Below, in pieces: positions 10,048-19,781 of a stretch of DNA of 64,000 nucleotides. The stretch comes from an uncultured Maribacter sp. (lineage in GTDB: Bacteria; Bacteroidota; Bacteroidia; Flavobacteriales; Flavobacteriaceae), in the NCBI GenBank assembly GCA_947504045.1, contig CANNFY010000002.1:620001-684000 (forward strand), given 5' to 3'. Position 1 is the first letter of the stretch; every line of letters begins with the position of its first letter. A program made the position numbers and the translations under genes. The notes under the pieces are model-generated. The model made no database searches and was not told where the DNA came from. It saw only the letters and a list, made by a program, of their open reading frames with translations.

Positions 10048-11580
10048 TTAACAAATAACGCAAAAACCAGGATCGTCTGCTAAATTTTCTTCAGGGTTTC
10101 GCCAAGTACCTATACCATCAATAAGGTTGTCTGCATTTTTTGGTCCCCAAACCCCTGCAGAATAACCATACATTCTAACATCTTTAGCATTTTTCCAATA
10201 GTTTAAAATTGGGTCTACAAATTTCCAAGCAGCTTCTACTTCATCTGCTCTAGCATAAAGTGTAGCATCACCCTGCATGGCATCTAACAATAAACGTTCA
10301 TATGCCTCCATTACTTTTGTTTCTTCTAAATCTGAATAATAAAAGTCTAAATTTGCTCGCTCTACCTTAAACCCTTGTCCTGGTACTTTTACACCAAATT
10401 TTACTAAAATGCCTTCATCTGGTTGTATTCTAATTATAAGCTTATTGTCTTTATTTAGCACGCCAGAATCTTGAAATATTTGATGGTGCGGTGTTTTAAA
10501 ATGGATTACCACTTCGGTTACTTTTGTTGGCATACGCTTAGCGGTACGAACGTAAAAAGGAACATCTTTCCAACGCCAATTGTCTACAAAAAACTTAATA
10601 GCTGCATAGGTTTCTGTAGTAGAATCTGGGTTTACCCCTTCTTCTTCTCTATAGCCTTTTACTTCTTCTCCATTAATTTTTGAACCTACATACTGCGCTC
10701 TTATAGTATTATCATTAAGAGTTTTCTCGTCGTTCATTATACGTAAAGAGCGTAACGCTTTTACTTTTTCATTTCTAATTTCTTGCGCATTAGCAGCTAT
10801 AGGTGGCTCCATTACAATTAAAGAAACTATTTGTAGCAAATGATTTTGAAACATGTCTCTTAAAGCACCCGAATTATCATAATAACCACCACGGCTTCCT
10901 ACACCATTACTCTCCGCATTAGTTATTTCTACATGATGTATATAATTTCTATTCCAAAGTGGTTCAAAAATACTATTTGCAAAACGGGTTACTAAAAGGT
11001 TTTGCACCGTTTCTTTTCCTAAATAATGGTCTATTCTATAAATTTGATGTTCTTGAAAATACTTTTGAATTCCTTTATTTAAATTTTTTGCAGTTTCTAA
11101 ATCATAGCCAAAAGGTTTTTCAACAATTAAACGTTTAAAACCATCGGTTTCATCATTAAGATTTTGTTCTGATAAATTTTTAGAAATAGCTTCAAATAAA
11201 CTTGGCGGTGTAGACAAATAAAATATAAAGTTATTTCCAATACTAAACTTCGTATTTAAGTCTCCTATCCTTTTCGCCAATTTATCGTAATTGGTATCGT
11301 AATTATCGCCCAAATCTTCATAAAAAAGTTTCTTAGAAAAACTGGTAATTAAACTAAGCTCTCTAGTGCTTACTTGATCTTTAAGATGCAAACTTTCTAT
11401 AGCTACTTTTTTTCTAAATTCTGTATCCGATAAATTACTTCTACTTACTCCTAAAACAACAAAATTTTCAGGTATATGTTTATCTCTAAAAAGATTAAAA
11501 AGGGCAGGTATTAATTTTCTTGCAGTTAAATCTCCCGAAGCTCCAAAAATAATAAGCATTTGGTTTTCTGTCTTATTCAT
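10048..11580 (-). CDS. zwf: Glucose-6-phosphate 1-dehydrogenase
   Basis: IFGASGDLTARKLIPALFNL; RIDHYLGKETVQNLLVTRFAN; EKPFGYDL. Confidence 0.95.
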   Translation of the reverse strand: MNKTENQMLIIFGASGDLTARKLIPALFNLFRDKHIPENFVVLGVSRSNLSDTEFRKKVAIESLHLKDQVSTRELSLITSFSKKLFYEDLGDNYDTNYDKLAKRIGDLNTKFSIGNNFIFYLSTPPSLFEAISKNLSEQNLNDETDGFKRLIVEKPFGYDLETAKNLNKGIQKYFQEHQIYRIDHYLGKETVQNLLVTRFANSIFEPLWNRNYIHHVEITNAESNGVGSRGGYYDNSGALRDMFQNHLLQIVSLIVMEPPIAANAQEIRNEKVKALRSLRIMNDEKTLNDNTIRAQYVGSKINGEEVKGYREEEGVNPDSTTETYAAIKFFVDNWRWKDVPFYVRTAKRMPTKVTEVVIHFKTPHHQIFQDSGVLNKDNKLIIRIQPDEGILVKFGVKVPGQGFKVERANLDFYYSDLEETKVMEAYERLLLDAMQGDATLYARADEVEAAWKFVDPILNYWKNAKDVRMYGYSAGVWGPKNADNLIDGIGTWRNPEENLADDPGFCVIC

Positions 11581-11792
11581 ATAATTTATCCTAAAAATTG
11601 CTACTATAGTTATTTAAACCTCAAAAAATAGAGTTTCAAAAAAAACATATTTGTTTTCCTGCCGAAAATTAATCATTATTCTTCTAAAAGGTATATTGAT
11701 ATGTAAAATAGATAGCTAAATTGTTTAATTTAAACAACTTTCTTAATATAGTTTCAAAAATATAAATACTTCAAAAACTAAAAATTTTCTAT

Positions 11793-11800
11793 TACATTTG
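11793..11800 (+). promoter_or_regulatory. Bacteroidetes -7 box (TAnnTTTG) upstream of gnd
   Basis: tacatttg matches TAnnTTTG; 80 bp upstream of gnd ATG. Confidence 0.45.
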
Positions 11801-11880
11801 AAGGTACTTTTTTATAGAAGCTAAATAGCTAGTATAACAAACGAAATATTTTTTTTACAGCCACAGATTAAAACAAAAAA

Positions 11881-13290
11881 ATGGAAAAAACATACGATTT
11901 TGGATTAGTAGGATTAGGAGTTATGGGTCGTAACTTTATATTAAATGTTGCAGACAATGGTTTTTCTGCTTTTGGTAATGATTTAGATATTGAAAAAGTA
12001 AATGCCCTTAAAGAAGAAGGTGGAGATACTAGTAAAGTTGATGCCTCTACTGATACTGCTACTTTTGTAAAAGCACTTTCCTCACCTAGAAAAATAATGC
12101 TATTGGTACCTGCTGGTAAAATTGTTGATGCCGTTATAGAAGGATTATTACCTCTATTAGATAAAGATGATATTATTATTGATGGAGGAAACTCTTTTTT
12201 TACGGACACTGACCGTAGAGAGGCTTACTTATCTGAAAAAGGAATTCACTTTTTTGGTTCTGGAGTTTCTGGAGGCGCTAAAGGTGCTCGTTTAGGGCCT
12301 AGTATTATGCCAGGTGGTAATCGTGAAGCATACCAACACGTAAAACCTATTTTTGAAGCAGTTTCTGCAAAATATAATGGAGAACCTTGTGTAGCATATT
12401 TGGGTCCAAAATCTGCTGGAAATTATGTGAAAATGGTACATAATGGTATAGAATATGGCCTAATGCAGCTTACTTCTGAAATTTATGACCTTCTTAAAAA
12501 AGGAGGAAATTATTCCAATTCGCAATTACACCAGACCTATACAAAATGGAATTCTGGAAGACTACAGTCTTTCTTAGTTGAAATAACCTCTGAAATTTTT
12601 ACTCAAAAAGATGAAATAGCAGAAGGCGATTTGGTAGATAAAATACTAGATAAAGCCAAACAAAAAGGTACTGGTAAATGGACAAGCCAAAATGCTATGG
12701 ATTTAGGTATTCCTGTACCATCTATAGATATTGCAGTAAGTATGCGAGAAATTTCGGCGCTAAAAGAAGAACGTATCCAAGCAGATGCACTTTATAGCCG
12801 CCCTTCTGTTGAGCTTATGGATCAACAAGAACTAGAAAAATTAACCGAAGAAGCTTTATATTTCTCATTTATAATTACTTACGCACAAGGTTTACACCAA
12901 CTAGCAGACGCTTCTAGAGAGTATGGTTATAATTTAGATATTGCTGAAATAGCAAAAATATGGAGAGCTGGTTGTATTATTAGAGCTGGCTTATTAGCAG
13001 ATATTACAGAAGCTTTTAATGAAGATAAAAAATTACCTAACTTACTACTTTCTCCTTCTTTTATTACCAAAGTACAAGAAACCGTAAATTCTGCACGTAC
13101 CTTAGTTGCTTTTGCTGCTAAAAATGGAATACCTGCACCAGGTTTATCTAATTCATTAACCTATTTTGATGCATATACTTCTAGTCGATTACCTTTAAAT
13201 TTAATACAAGCACAAAGAGACCATTTTGGTTCACACACGTATGAACGTATAGATAAAGAAGGTATTTTTCATACAGAATGGGAATCTTAA
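11881..13290 (+). CDS. gnd: 6-phosphogluconate dehydrogenase (decarboxylating)
   Basis: GLVGLGVMGRNFILNVADNGF; GGAKGARLGPSIMPGG; YVKMVHNGIEYGLMQL. Confidence 0.95.
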   Translation: MEKTYDFGLVGLGVMGRNFILNVADNGFSAFGNDLDIEKVNALKEEGGDTSKVDASTDTATFVKALSSPRKIMLLVPAGKIVDAVIEGLLPLLDKDDIIIDGGNSFFTDTDRREAYLSEKGIHFFGSGVSGGAKGARLGPSIMPGGNREAYQHVKPIFEAVSAKYNGEPCVAYLGPKSAGNYVKMVHNGIEYGLMQLTSEIYDLLKKGGNYSNSQLHQTYTKWNSGRLQSFLVEITSEIFTQKDEIAEGDLVDKILDKAKQKGTGKWTSQNAMDLGIPVPSIDIAVSMREISALKEERIQADALYSRPSVELMDQQELEKLTEEALYFSFIITYAQGLHQLADASREYGYNLDIAEIAKIWRAGCIIRAGLLADITEAFNEDKKLPNLLLSPSFITKVQETVNSARTLVAFAAKNGIPAPGLSNSLTYFDAYTSSRLPLNLIQAQRDHFGSHTYERIDKEGIFHTEWES

Positions 13291-13333
13291 TAGTATAGCT
13301 TTAGTACATAAACATATATAAATAGCTTTTTAA

Positions 13334-13684
13334 ATGCCAAAAACGCAATATACTGTATATGTAATAGAGCTCTCTAAAAAGGTTTTTACAGAAAATAGAA
13401 AATTTAGAGAAGCTAATCCGCAATTTAATGGTGTTTTAGAATGCTTGTATGTTGGCATGACAAGCAAAACGCCTAAAGAACGTTTTGAACAACACAAAAC
13501 AGGATATAGAAACAAAAAAGGCCACAAATTATCGGCCAATATTGTGGAGAAATATGGAATGTATTTAAGAGGTAGCCTTTACCAACATATTTCTCCAGTA
13601 TCCACAAGAAATGAAGCTCTAAAACTTGAAGAAAGCTTAGCCTTAGAATTACGCAGAAAACGCTATGCTGTATGGTATAATTAA
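13334..13684 (+). CDS. GIY-YIG-like small protein
   Basis: QYTVYVIEL...CLYVGMTSKTPKERFEQHKTG resembles GIY-YIG core. Confidence 0.55.
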   Translation: MPKTQYTVYVIELSKKVFTENRKFREANPQFNGVLECLYVGMTSKTPKERFEQHKTGYRNKKGHKLSANIVEKYGMYLRGSLYQHISPVSTRNEALKLEESLALELRRKRYAVWYN

Positions 13685-13711
13685 AACCTAATATATTCTA
13701 TATACAATTGT

Positions 13712-13740
13712 GATACCTTCGTGAAGGTTGTTTTTTAATT
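13712..13740 (+). terminator. Short intrinsic terminator candidate
   Basis: accttcgtgaaggt followed by T-rich tract. Confidence 0.45.
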
Positions 13741-13760
13741 TTAAGCCTAAATTAAAAAGC

Positions 13761-14741
13761 ATGAAAAAAAATATAACACAAATAGCAGGAATATTTATTC
13801 TTCTTCTCATCTCTACAAATAGTTTTGGGCAAGAAAAAACAAATGGAGAAAATCAAGAAAAAGAATTAGGCAAAGTAAGCTGGTATAGAGATTATAACAG
13901 TGCTGTTAGCATGTCTTTAAAACAAAAAAAGCCAATTTTAATACTTTTTCAAGAGGTTCCAGGGTGCGCTACATGTAGAAATTACGGAAAAGAAGTTTTG
14001 AGTCACCCATTAATGGTAGAAGCTATAGAAGAGCTATTTATACCATTGGCAATCTTTAATAATAAAGGCGGAAAAGATAAAGAAACTTTAGATAAGTTTA
14101 AGGAACCTAGCTGGAACAACCCTGTTGTACGTATTGTAGACCCCATTGGTAAAGATATTGTAAAAAGAGTTGGCAGAGATTATACCGCACTAGGCTTACA
14201 TTCAGCCATTACATACGCTTTAACATCTACCAATAAAATAATACCAGAGTATGTAAACTTATTAGGGCAAGAGCTTAAAGCTCTTAGCAATAATAGCATA
14301 CAAGAAAAGTATTTTAAAATGTACTGTTTTTGGACAGGCGAAAAACAATTAGGCTCTAAAAATGGAGTACTTAATACCGAAGCTGGCTTTATGAGTGGAC
14401 ACGAAGTTGTTAAGGTAAAATATGATGAAAATAAAATTACAAATGCTCAATTAACAAAATTTGCAAGCTTACACGATTTTAAACCTATTTCTAAAGACAC
14501 TTCGTACAAACCTGCTATAAATGATGAAGATTATTTTTTACGACACACAAACTACAAGTATTTACCCTTAACATATTTACAAAGAACAAAAATTAATAGT
14601 GCTTTAGGTCATAAAATGTCTGGTGAAAAATATTTAAGTCCAAAACAATTAAAAAGATTAAATGAATTAAAGAATAAGAAAAATAAAGGCAAAATATTAT
14701 ACCATATGCCATTTGCAACTTCTTGGAAAATGGCCTTATAA
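13761..14741 (+). CDS. Thioredoxin-like (VPGUxxT-type, Cys form) protein with C-terminal MsrA-like domain
   Basis: ILFQEVPGCATCRNYGKEVLSHPLMVEAI; then YCFWTGEKQLGSKNGVLNTEAGFMSGHEVVKVKYDENKI resembling MsrA; ATG at 13761 preferred over the track start 13728. Confidence 0.7.
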   Translation: MKKNITQIAGIFILLLISTNSFGQEKTNGENQEKELGKVSWYRDYNSAVSMSLKQKKPILILFQEVPGCATCRNYGKEVLSHPLMVEAIEELFIPLAIFNNKGGKDKETLDKFKEPSWNNPVVRIVDPIGKDIVKRVGRDYTALGLHSAITYALTSTNKIIPEYVNLLGQELKALSNNSIQEKYFKMYCFWTGEKQLGSKNGVLNTEAGFMSGHEVVKVKYDENKITNAQLTKFASLHDFKPISKDTSYKPAINDEDYFLRHTNYKYLPLTYLQRTKINSALGHKMSGEKYLSPKQLKRLNELKNKKNKGKILYHMPFATSWKMAL

Positions 14742-14766
14742 TATTCAAAATTAAACTTCTTACAAA

Positions 14767-14810
14767 AGAAAAAGCCTTTAATAATTATAAAAATTATTAA
14801 AGGCTTTTTT
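14767..14810. terminator. Bidirectional intrinsic terminator
   Basis: aaaaagcctttaataatt...aattattaaaggctttttt between convergent genes. Confidence 0.8.
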
Positions 14811-14833
14811 ACATATAGATTGTATAATAAACT

Positions 14834-17686
14834 CTATTTACTCAAGTACATTTTTCTTCTTGAATATAAGTTATAAAATTCATCATCTTTTAAACTATCT
14901 ATAAACAAAATACTCTCCCCAGTACTCTTCATTTCTGGTCCTAAGTTTTTATTTACATTCGGAAACTTGTTGAATGAGAATACAGGTTGTTTTATAGCAT
15001 ACCCTTCTAATTGTGGATTAAAGTTAAAGTCTTTTAACTTCTTATCTCCTATCATAACTTTAGTTGCATAGTTTACATAAGGTTCTTTGTATGCTTTTGC
15101 TATAAATGGAACCGTTCTAGACGCTCTTGGGTTAGCTTCAATTATATATACGGTATCATCTTTAATAGCAAATTGAATATTTATAAGACCTACTGTGTTT
15201 AATGCTAATGCAATTTTCTTTGTATGATCTTTTATTTGTTGCATTACAAACTCTCCTAAGTTAAATGGTGGCAAAGTTGAGTTACTATCACCAGAGTGTA
15301 CACCACAAGGCTCTATATGCTCCATTATACCTATAATATAAACATCTTCGCCATCACAAATAGCATCTGCCTCTGCTTCTATTGCTCCGTCTAAATAATG
15401 ATCTAATAAAAGCTTATTTCCTGGAATAGATTTTAATAGGTTAACCACATGTTCTTCCAACTCTTCTTTATTAATTACAATCTTCATTCCTTGTCCACCA
15501 AGTACATAAGAAGGTCTTATTAATAATGGAAAATCTAACTCATCTGCTAAAGCTGAAGCCTCATCAGCAGTTTCAGCAATTCCGAATTTCGGAAATGGTA
15601 TTTTTAAATCGGTTAATAAATCAGAAAAACGTCCTCTATCTTCCGCTAAATCTAACGCATTAAAGCTAGTTCCTATAATTTTTACACCGTATTTTTCTAA
15701 TTTTTCCGCCAGTTTTAATGCTGTTTGCCCACCTAATTGAACAATAACTCCTTCTGGTTTTTCATGTCGAATTATATCGTAAATATGTTCCCAGAATACA
15801 GGTTCAAAATATAACTTATCTGCAGTATCAAAATCTGTAGATACTGTTTCTGGGTTACAATTAATCATAATAGTTTCATAACCACATTCTGCAGCTGCTA
15901 AAACACCATGAACACAACAATAATCAAACTCTATACCTTGTCCAATTCTATTAGGTCCAGAACCTAAAACAACAATTTTTTTCTTTGCTGTTACTGCACT
16001 ATCATTTGCTACATAACGTTCTCCGTCTGGTGTTTCTATTTCTGCTTCAAAAGTAGAATAGTAATAAGGTGTCATTGCCTTAAACTCTGCTGCACAGGTA
16101 TCTACAAGTTTATAGACCCTGTTTATATTCATTTCTACTCTCTTGTTATAAACTTCACTTTCATAACAATCTAACATATGTGCTATTTGGCGATCTGCAA
16201 ATCCTTTTTGCTTAGCCTCTAACATTAAATCTTTTGTTAAAGATGCTATAGTGTATGTAGAAATTTCTTTTTCTAAAAAGTGTAGTTCTTCGTATTGCTT
16301 TAAGAACCACATATCAATCTTTGTAATTTCGTGTATTCTACTTAAAGGTATACCTATTTGTATAGCATCATAAATTACAAATACTCGATCCCAACTAGGT
16401 ATTGTAAGTTTACTAATTATTTTTTCATAATCTCTATACCCTTTTCCATCGGCACCTAAACCATTTCTCTTTATTTCTAAAGATTGGGTTGCTTTATGTA
16501 ATGCTTCTTGAAAAGAACGTCCAATTCCCATTACCTCACCAACAGATTTCATTTGTAATCCTAAAGTACGATCAGAACCTTCAAATTTATCAAAGTTCCA
16601 ACGTGGAATTTTTACAATAACATAATCTAAAGTTGGTTCAAATAAAGCTGAAGTAGATTTTGTAATTTGGTTATCTAACTCATCTAAATGGTAACCAATA
16701 GCTAATTTTGTAGCAATTTTTGCAATAGGATACCCAGTTGCTTTAGATGCTAATGCAGAAGAACGAGAAACCCTTGGGTTAATTTCAATTGCAATAATAT
16801 CTTCTTTTTCATCTGGACTTACAGCAAACTGCACGTTACAACCTCCTGCAAAGTCTCCAATACTACGCATCATATGTATAGCCATATCACGCATTTTTTG
16901 ATATGTTCTATCCGAAAGTGTCATTGCTGGGGCTACGGTAATTGAATCTCCTGTATGGATACCCATTGGATCCATGTTTTCAATAGCACAAATAATAACA
17001 ACGTTATCATTCTTATCACGTAATAACTCTAGCTCATATTCTTTCCAGCCCATTAAGGCTTTATCTATCATTACCTCATGTATTGGAGAAACCTCTAGAC
17101 CAACACTTAGCAACTCGTCAAAATCTTCTGGTTTATATACAATAGAAGCTCCTGCTCCTCCTAAAGTGTAAGAAGCTCTAATAACTAATGGAAAACCAAA
17201 TTCTTGAGCAATTTCTTTCCCTTTTAAGAAAGATGTTGCTGTTGCTTGAGGAGCCATACCAACTCCAATTTTAAGCATTAACTCACGAAATTTCTCTCTA
17301 TCTTCAGTTATATTAATAGCATCAATATCTACTCCAATAAGCTCTACACCAAAATCTTCCCATATTCCTTTTTCATCTGCTTCTATACAAAGGTTTAATG
17401 CCGTTTGCCCACCCATAGTTGGTAATACAGCATCAATCTGAGGATGTTCCTTTAAAATTTCAATTATAGATTTTGTTGTTAAAGGCTTTAGGTAAACATG
17501 ATCCGCCATAGATGGATCTGTCATAATAGTTGCTGGGTTACTATTTATTAAAATAGTTTCAATCCCTTCTTCTCTTAAACTTCTAAGTGACTGTGATCCA
17601 GCGTAATCAAATTCACAGGCTTGTCCTATAACTATTGGTCCAGAACCAATTAATAAAATGCTTTTTAAATCTTTTCTTTTTGGCAT
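14834..17686 (-). CDS. carB: Carbamoyl-phosphate synthase large subunit
   Basis: SILLIGSGPIVIGQACEFDYAGSQ; two ATP-grasp halves; VVLGSGPNRIGQGIEFDYCCVH. Confidence 0.97.
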   Translation of the reverse strand: MPKRKDLKSILLIGSGPIVIGQACEFDYAGSQSLRSLREEGIETILINSNPATIMTDPSMADHVYLKPLTTKSIIEILKEHPQIDAVLPTMGGQTALNLCIEADEKGIWEDFGVELIGVDIDAINITEDREKFRELMLKIGVGMAPQATATSFLKGKEIAQEFGFPLVIRASYTLGGAGASIVYKPEDFDELLSVGLEVSPIHEVMIDKALMGWKEYELELLRDKNDNVVIICAIENMDPMGIHTGDSITVAPAMTLSDRTYQKMRDMAIHMMRSIGDFAGGCNVQFAVSPDEKEDIIAIEINPRVSRSSALASKATGYPIAKIATKLAIGYHLDELDNQITKSTSALFEPTLDYVIVKIPRWNFDKFEGSDRTLGLQMKSVGEVMGIGRSFQEALHKATQSLEIKRNGLGADGKGYRDYEKIISKLTIPSWDRVFVIYDAIQIGIPLSRIHEITKIDMWFLKQYEELHFLEKEISTYTIASLTKDLMLEAKQKGFADRQIAHMLDCYESEVYNKRVEMNINRVYKLVDTCAAEFKAMTPYYYSTFEAEIETPDGERYVANDSAVTAKKKIVVLGSGPNRIGQGIEFDYCCVHGVLAAAECGYETIMINCNPETVSTDFDTADKLYFEPVFWEHIYDIIRHEKPEGVIVQLGGQTALKLAEKLEKYGVKIIGTSFNALDLAEDRGRFSDLLTDLKIPFPKFGIAETADEASALADELDFPLLIRPSYVLGGQGMKIVINKEELEEHVVNLLKSIPGNKLLLDHYLDGAIEAEADAICDGEDVYIIGIMEHIEPCGVHSGDSNSTLPPFNLGEFVMQQIKDHTKKIALALNTVGLINIQFAIKDDTVYIIEANPRASRTVPFIAKAYKEPYVNYATKVMIGDKKLKDFNFNPQLEGYAIKQPVFSFNKFPNVNKNLGPEMKSTGESILFIDSLKDDEFYNLYSRRKMYLSK

Positions 17687-17719
17687 GTGTGTGTTCTATT
17701 TGTACTTTAAAAATTTGGT

Positions 17720-17757
17720 CAAAAAAAAGGTGCTACTCTTAAAAAAAGTAACACCTT
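17720..17757 (-). terminator. Intrinsic terminator downstream of rpmH
   Basis: Minus strand aaggtgttact-tttttttaag-agtagcacctt followed by a T run. Confidence 0.6.
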
Positions 17758-17781
17758 AATATTTTAAAAATAATGAAATCA

Positions 17782-17949
17782 TTACTTCTTATGTCTAGTC
17801 TCAGATGAAACAGTCAATTTCTTTCTTCCTTTAGCTCTTCTTCTAGCAAGAACTTTTCTTCCATTTACAGAAGCCATACGCTCTCTGAAACCATGTTTAT
17901 TCTTTCTCTTACGCTTAGATGGCTGATATGTTCTTTTTTGTCCTGGCAT
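17782..17949 (-). CDS. rpmH: 50S ribosomal protein L34
   Basis: Not in ORF track; translates to [55 protein letters not shown], a clear L34. Confidence 0.96.
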   Translation of the reverse strand: MPGQKRTYQPSKRKRKNKHGFRERMASVNGRKVLARRRAKGRKKLTVSSETRHKK

Positions 17950-18194
17950 TTTTTAATCCTTTATATTATTTTCAAAATTACGACTATAACCGTAAAATCT
18001 GGGCGCAAATATACAAAGAGTTTTTGCATTGACAAATCTAAATAAAAAAATATTTAGGATTGTTTTTATTACTTTTGCCAGAACATTTTTAAAATAGCTC
18101 TTTTTTAACATACCATATCCCTTGTAATAGTATTGTTTTAAGCTGCTATAAAGATATTTTAAAAAATAATAATACCAATAATTAAGAAACTATA

Positions 18195-18710
18195 ATGTTC
18201 AACAAAAATTTAAAACTTGTAATTGCCGCTCTTATAATAGCTTATGCTGTTTATCAATTTATAGAAGGAAACATTGGAAATGGCATTTCTTTACTTCTAC
18301 TCTCTTCTATTTTTATTTTCTTATACTATAGAAACGAAATTATTTTACTTTCTTTTTTAAGAATGCGAAAACAAGATTTAGCAGGTACAGAAAAATGGTT
18401 ATCTAAAATAAAAAATCCTGAAGCTGCATTAACTGTTAAACAACAAGGGTATTTTAATTATTTACACGGAATTATAAACTCGCAAACTAACCTAACAAAA
18501 GCCGAAAAATACTTTAAAAAAGCTATAAAATTAGGACTAACTATGGACTATGACTTAGCTATGGCCAAATTAAGCCTTGCTGGTATAGCAATGCAAAAAA
18601 GACGAAAAAGAGAAGCTACTACACTCTTAAGTGAAGCTAAAAAGTTAGACAAAAACAAAATGCTTACGGATCAAATAAAAATGATGCAACAACAAATGAA
18701 AAAGATTTAG
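18195..18710 (+). CDS. Membrane protein with TPR-like C-terminus (DUF2892-like N-terminus)
   Basis: Two N-terminal TM segments; LTKAEKYFKKAIKLGL...REATTLLSEAKKLD helical repeat. Confidence 0.55.
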   Translation: MFNKNLKLVIAALIIAYAVYQFIEGNIGNGISLLLLSSIFIFLYYRNEIILLSFLRMRKQDLAGTEKWLSKIKNPEAALTVKQQGYFNYLHGIINSQTNLTKAEKYFKKAIKLGLTMDYDLAMAKLSLAGIAMQKRRKREATTLLSEAKKLDKNKMLTDQIKMMQQQMKKI

Positions 18711-18731
18711 TTCTTTTCCATTTTCTTATAT

Positions 18732-18767
18732 AAAAAAAGAGCTTTCTAATAGAAAGCTCTTTTTTTG
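18732..18767. terminator. Bidirectional intrinsic terminator
   Basis: aaaaaaagagctttctaatagaaagctcttttttt. Confidence 0.8.
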
Positions 18768-18784
18768 TGTTTACTTTACGAGTA

Positions 18785-19735
18785 TTACATTGCTTTGTAA
18801 TAGCCTTTATTAGGAATCTCTAATACATATTTTTTTCTAGAAGCATTATTCAAGTGCGGCTCTCTTAACCAAGGATTATGGCGCTTTAAAATTTTATAGT
18901 TTATTTCATATTTTGAAGCAAAATCTGCAAAATTTGCTACTGGCTCTTGAACCTCTACTTTAAAAGTAGGAATAGCAGAATACATGTCTTCTTTTTTAAT
19001 ATCAAAACCATATTTATCTGGATTAGACAATATTTCTTTAATTGCCATTATTCTAAATACATATCTTCCTGTTTCTTGTCCTAAAAGTAAATCGTAATAA
19101 TTATCTACTTTTTGTATTCCTAAAAACTTATTTATTGCACCAGGCCCTGCGTTATATGCTGCTGCAGTAAGGGTCCAGCTCCCATATTTTTTATACCATC
19201 TATTTAAATAATCACAAGCTACTTGTGTAGATTTTTCTAAATGATACCTTTCATCTACGTTTGCATTTATTTCTAAACCATATTCTTTTCCGGTTCCTTT
19301 CATAATTTGCCAAAAACCTGTTGCTCCTGCATGCGATACCACATTGGTAAGCGCACTTTCCGCAACAGCCAAGTATTTAAAATCATCCGGAATTCCATTT
19401 TTAGCCAAAATAGGTTCTATTACAGGAAAATACTTATTTGCCCTTTTCATTAATAGTAATGCATTAGATTGCCAATAGGTATTTACCAAAAACTCTCGAT
19501 CAACACGCTCCATAATTTCAGGATCCTTTTGTGGCACTACTTCATCTGCAAAATTTAAATCGGCAGGTATATCTATTGCTGTAATTCTATAAGAAGAAGA
19601 ATTACCTGTAGACCTATCTTCTTTAATAGTCTTTTTTAGCTCTTCTGTTTTATTTTCGTCTTGGACAGCAAATATTAAAGTGCTTACAACAAACACTACT
19701 CCCAAAAGCATTAATATATTTTTTAAAATCTTCAT
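18785..19735 (-). CDS. Lytic transglycosylase (SLT domain, MltD-like)
   Basis: VAESALTNVVSHAGATGFWQIMKGTGKEYGLEIN; AAAYNAGPGAINKFL; ATG of MKILKNILM (19735) preferred because the longer ORF overlaps the next gene. Confidence 0.88.
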   Translation of the reverse strand: MKILKNILMLLGVVFVVSTLIFAVQDENKTEELKKTIKEDRSTGNSSSYRITAIDIPADLNFADEVVPQKDPEIMERVDREFLVNTYWQSNALLLMKRANKYFPVIEPILAKNGIPDDFKYLAVAESALTNVVSHAGATGFWQIMKGTGKEYGLEINANVDERYHLEKSTQVACDYLNRWYKKYGSWTLTAAAYNAGPGAINKFLGIQKVDNYYDLLLGQETGRYVFRIMAIKEILSNPDKYGFDIKKEDMYSAIPTFKVEVQEPVANFADFASKYEINYKILKRHNPWLREPHLNNASRKKYVLEIPNKGYYKAM

Positions 19736-19781
19736 AATTATTTTCTGTAGTTTGTAACTCAAAGGTATTAATACAACTTTC

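Noticed and set aside
11868-12209. 113-aa minus ORF at gnd 5' end
   Set aside because: Antisense to the conserved NAD(P)-binding region of gnd
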